Shown here one piece after another: positions 63,559 through 64,000 of a DNA stretch of 64,000 nt (positions are counted from its first letter, which is position 1; the number at the start of each line of letters is the position of its first letter). The position numbers were made by a program, and so were the translations under genes. The notes under the pieces were generated by a model, which did no database searches, was not told the origin of the DNA, and worked only from the letters and a program-made list of their open reading frames with translations. Origin of the DNA: Micrococcus sp. (GTDB taxonomy: Bacteria; Actinomycetota; Actinomycetes; Actinomycetales; Micrococcaceae); contig JASBVO010000014.1 in the NCBI GenBank assembly GCA_029961105.1, positions 90,017-154,016 on the forward strand, read 5' to 3'.

Positions 63559-63878
63559 CTCGTCGTGGGGCGGTCGAGTTCCGCTGCGAAAAAAGCCGAG
63601 GCCTTCTTCAGGATCTCGTTGGCCCGTCGGGTCTCGGCCAACTCCCGGCGCAGCTGCCGGTTCTCTTCTTCCAGGCTCGCACTACTGGGCACGGCTACCG
63701 AGGTGAGGTCGGGCGATTCCGCTCGACGGCACCAGTTCCGCAAAGTCTCCGGGCCGCAGCCCAGGGCCTCGGCGACCGCGCGGATGGACGCGGCCCGGGG
63801 ACCGCCCTCAGCGGCCTGACGATCGAAGACCATCCGGACCGCTCGATCGCGGAACTCAGGGGTGAACTTCTTGGGCAT
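63555..63878 (-). CDS. IS3-family transposase OrfA (HTH subunit)
   Basis: The 107-residue protein has an HTH_Tnp_1 domain (about 1-60: MPKKFTPEFRDRAVRMVFD, LGCGPETLRNWCRRAE) and a leucine-zipper-like coiled coil (about 68-100: LEEENRQLRRELAETRRANEIL). It binds the IS ends and multimerises. AAGGAG is nine bases before the ATG. The last codons contain the T6 slippage site for OrfAB synthesis. Confidence 0.94.
   Translation of the reverse strand: MPKKFTPEFRDRAVRMVFDRQAAEGGPRAASIRAVAEALGCGPETLRNWCRRAESPDLTSVAVPSSASLEEENRQLRRELAETRRANEILKKASAFFAAELDRPTTR
63589..63594 (-). other. Programmed -1 frameshift site of the IS3 transposase
   Basis: On the minus strand six T residues follow GC and precede CGC. 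In the orfA frame they read GCT TTT TTC; after a -1 slip the frame continues through CGC AGC into orfB without a stop, joining RSGTRPPHDE to the orfB start. Confidence 0.7.
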
Positions 63879-63902
63879 GAACCGATTCTCCTTCGTGAGA
63901 CT

Positions 63903-63926
63903 CGGAACGAAACCCAGGGCGCTTCA
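63903..63926. repeat. IS3 terminal inverted repeat, orfA side
   Basis: Ends in GGGCGCTTCA and is exactly complementary to 62617-62640; it lies about 25 bases upstream of the orfA start. Confidence 0.95.
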
Positions 63927-63962
63927 GTGGCTGGTGGGTGTGCGGGTGTGTGGGGTGGGGTG
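63927..63962 (+). repeat. 36-bp G/T-rich direct repeat, right of the IS element
   Basis: Same orientation as 62581-62616, one mismatch, directly abutting the right end of the IS. The rest of the window (63963-64000) is G-rich and then TTAAACACAG, with no gene seen. Confidence 0.8.
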
Positions 63963-64000
63963 TGTGGGGGCGGGGGTGGGTTAAACACAGAAGCCCTGGA

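Larger units (their letters stand above)
62617..63926 (-). mobile_element. IS3-family insertion sequence (1310 bp)
   Basis: The element is bounded by perfect 24-bp inverted repeats (62617-62640 and 63903-63926), beginning TGAAGCGCCC and ending in its complement, with TGA...TCA termini as expected for IS3. It carries overlapping orfA and orfB on the minus strand, with a T6 frameshift site. Both frames are open and the catalytic triad is intact, so it is probably active or recently active. A 3-bp GTG duplication flanks it, and a larger 36-bp repeat covers both sides. Confidence 0.93.

Overview
The window reads as a chromosomal segment of a high-GC Gram-positive actinobacterium, most likely a member of the Micrococcaceae (Arthrobacter, Citricoccus, Kocuria or Micrococcus type). 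The grounds are very high GC with strong third-position bias, many GTG starts and GTGA or ATGA overlaps, and actinobacterial families such as XPB-type helicase, IdeR, DUF3027, DUF3263, DUF4032, WXG100 and OtsAB plus TreYZ. The genus cannot be fixed from sequence alone. Many promoters look like TANNNT placed 6-7 bases before an ATG or GTG, which suggests leaderless transcripts.

Layout. 1-2.4 kb: tandem DUF202 membrane proteins divergent from a VIT/CCC1-type metal transporter, then a 27-residue membrane peptide. 2.4-8.3 kb: sucCD, the UvrD/PcrA helicase, a four-helix membrane protein and tRNA-Arg(CCU). 8.3-10.8 kb: davB-davA, a lysine 2-monooxygenase and 5-aminovaleramide amidase pair. 10.9-16 kb: an ABC exporter, a DUF6457-like protein, an HNH nuclease, a secreted NlpC/P60 peptidase and IdeR. 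16.3-23.7 kb: serC, DUF3027 with a cold-shock protein, and a helicase-associated protein followed by the XPB helicase. 23.8-28 kb: a two-component system preceded by an 11-bp triple repeat, a WXG100 protein and a DUF4031-HD protein.

28-38.7 kb: a solitary groEL with a CIRCE operator inside its promoter, a LytR_C protein, DUF3263, ung, a ThrE-type exporter, tRNA-Val, azlCD, an SLH-SpoIID cell-surface protein, tRNA-Thr and a membrane-anchored thioredoxin-fold protein. 38.9-48.3 kb: a trehalose locus, with otsA-otsB followed by a catalytically degenerate ABC ATPase and a kinase-like DUF4032 protein, facing the convergent treY-treZ operon. 48.3-53.2 kb: a membrane protein, an aldo/keto reductase, a secreted EEP nuclease or phosphatase, and an SLH-SH3b-C39 surface protein. 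53.4-62.5 kb: a run of small-molecule genes (FAA hydrolase, RraA, NADP-binding protein, AhpD-like, pirin, GNAT, protoglobin), tRNA-Pro, a GlcD-type oxidase, a membrane protein, DUF429 and an SRPBCC-like protein. 62.6-63.9 kb: a complete IS3-family element with perfect 24-bp ends, sitting between two copies of a 36-bp G/T-rich repeat.

Most of the window is ordinary core genome. The parts most worth attention are the otsAB-linked degenerate ATPase and DUF4032 pair, the composite HrcA-type operator of groEL, the triple-repeat operator of the response regulator, the DavBA lysine pathway, and the unusual duplication that flanks the IS element.
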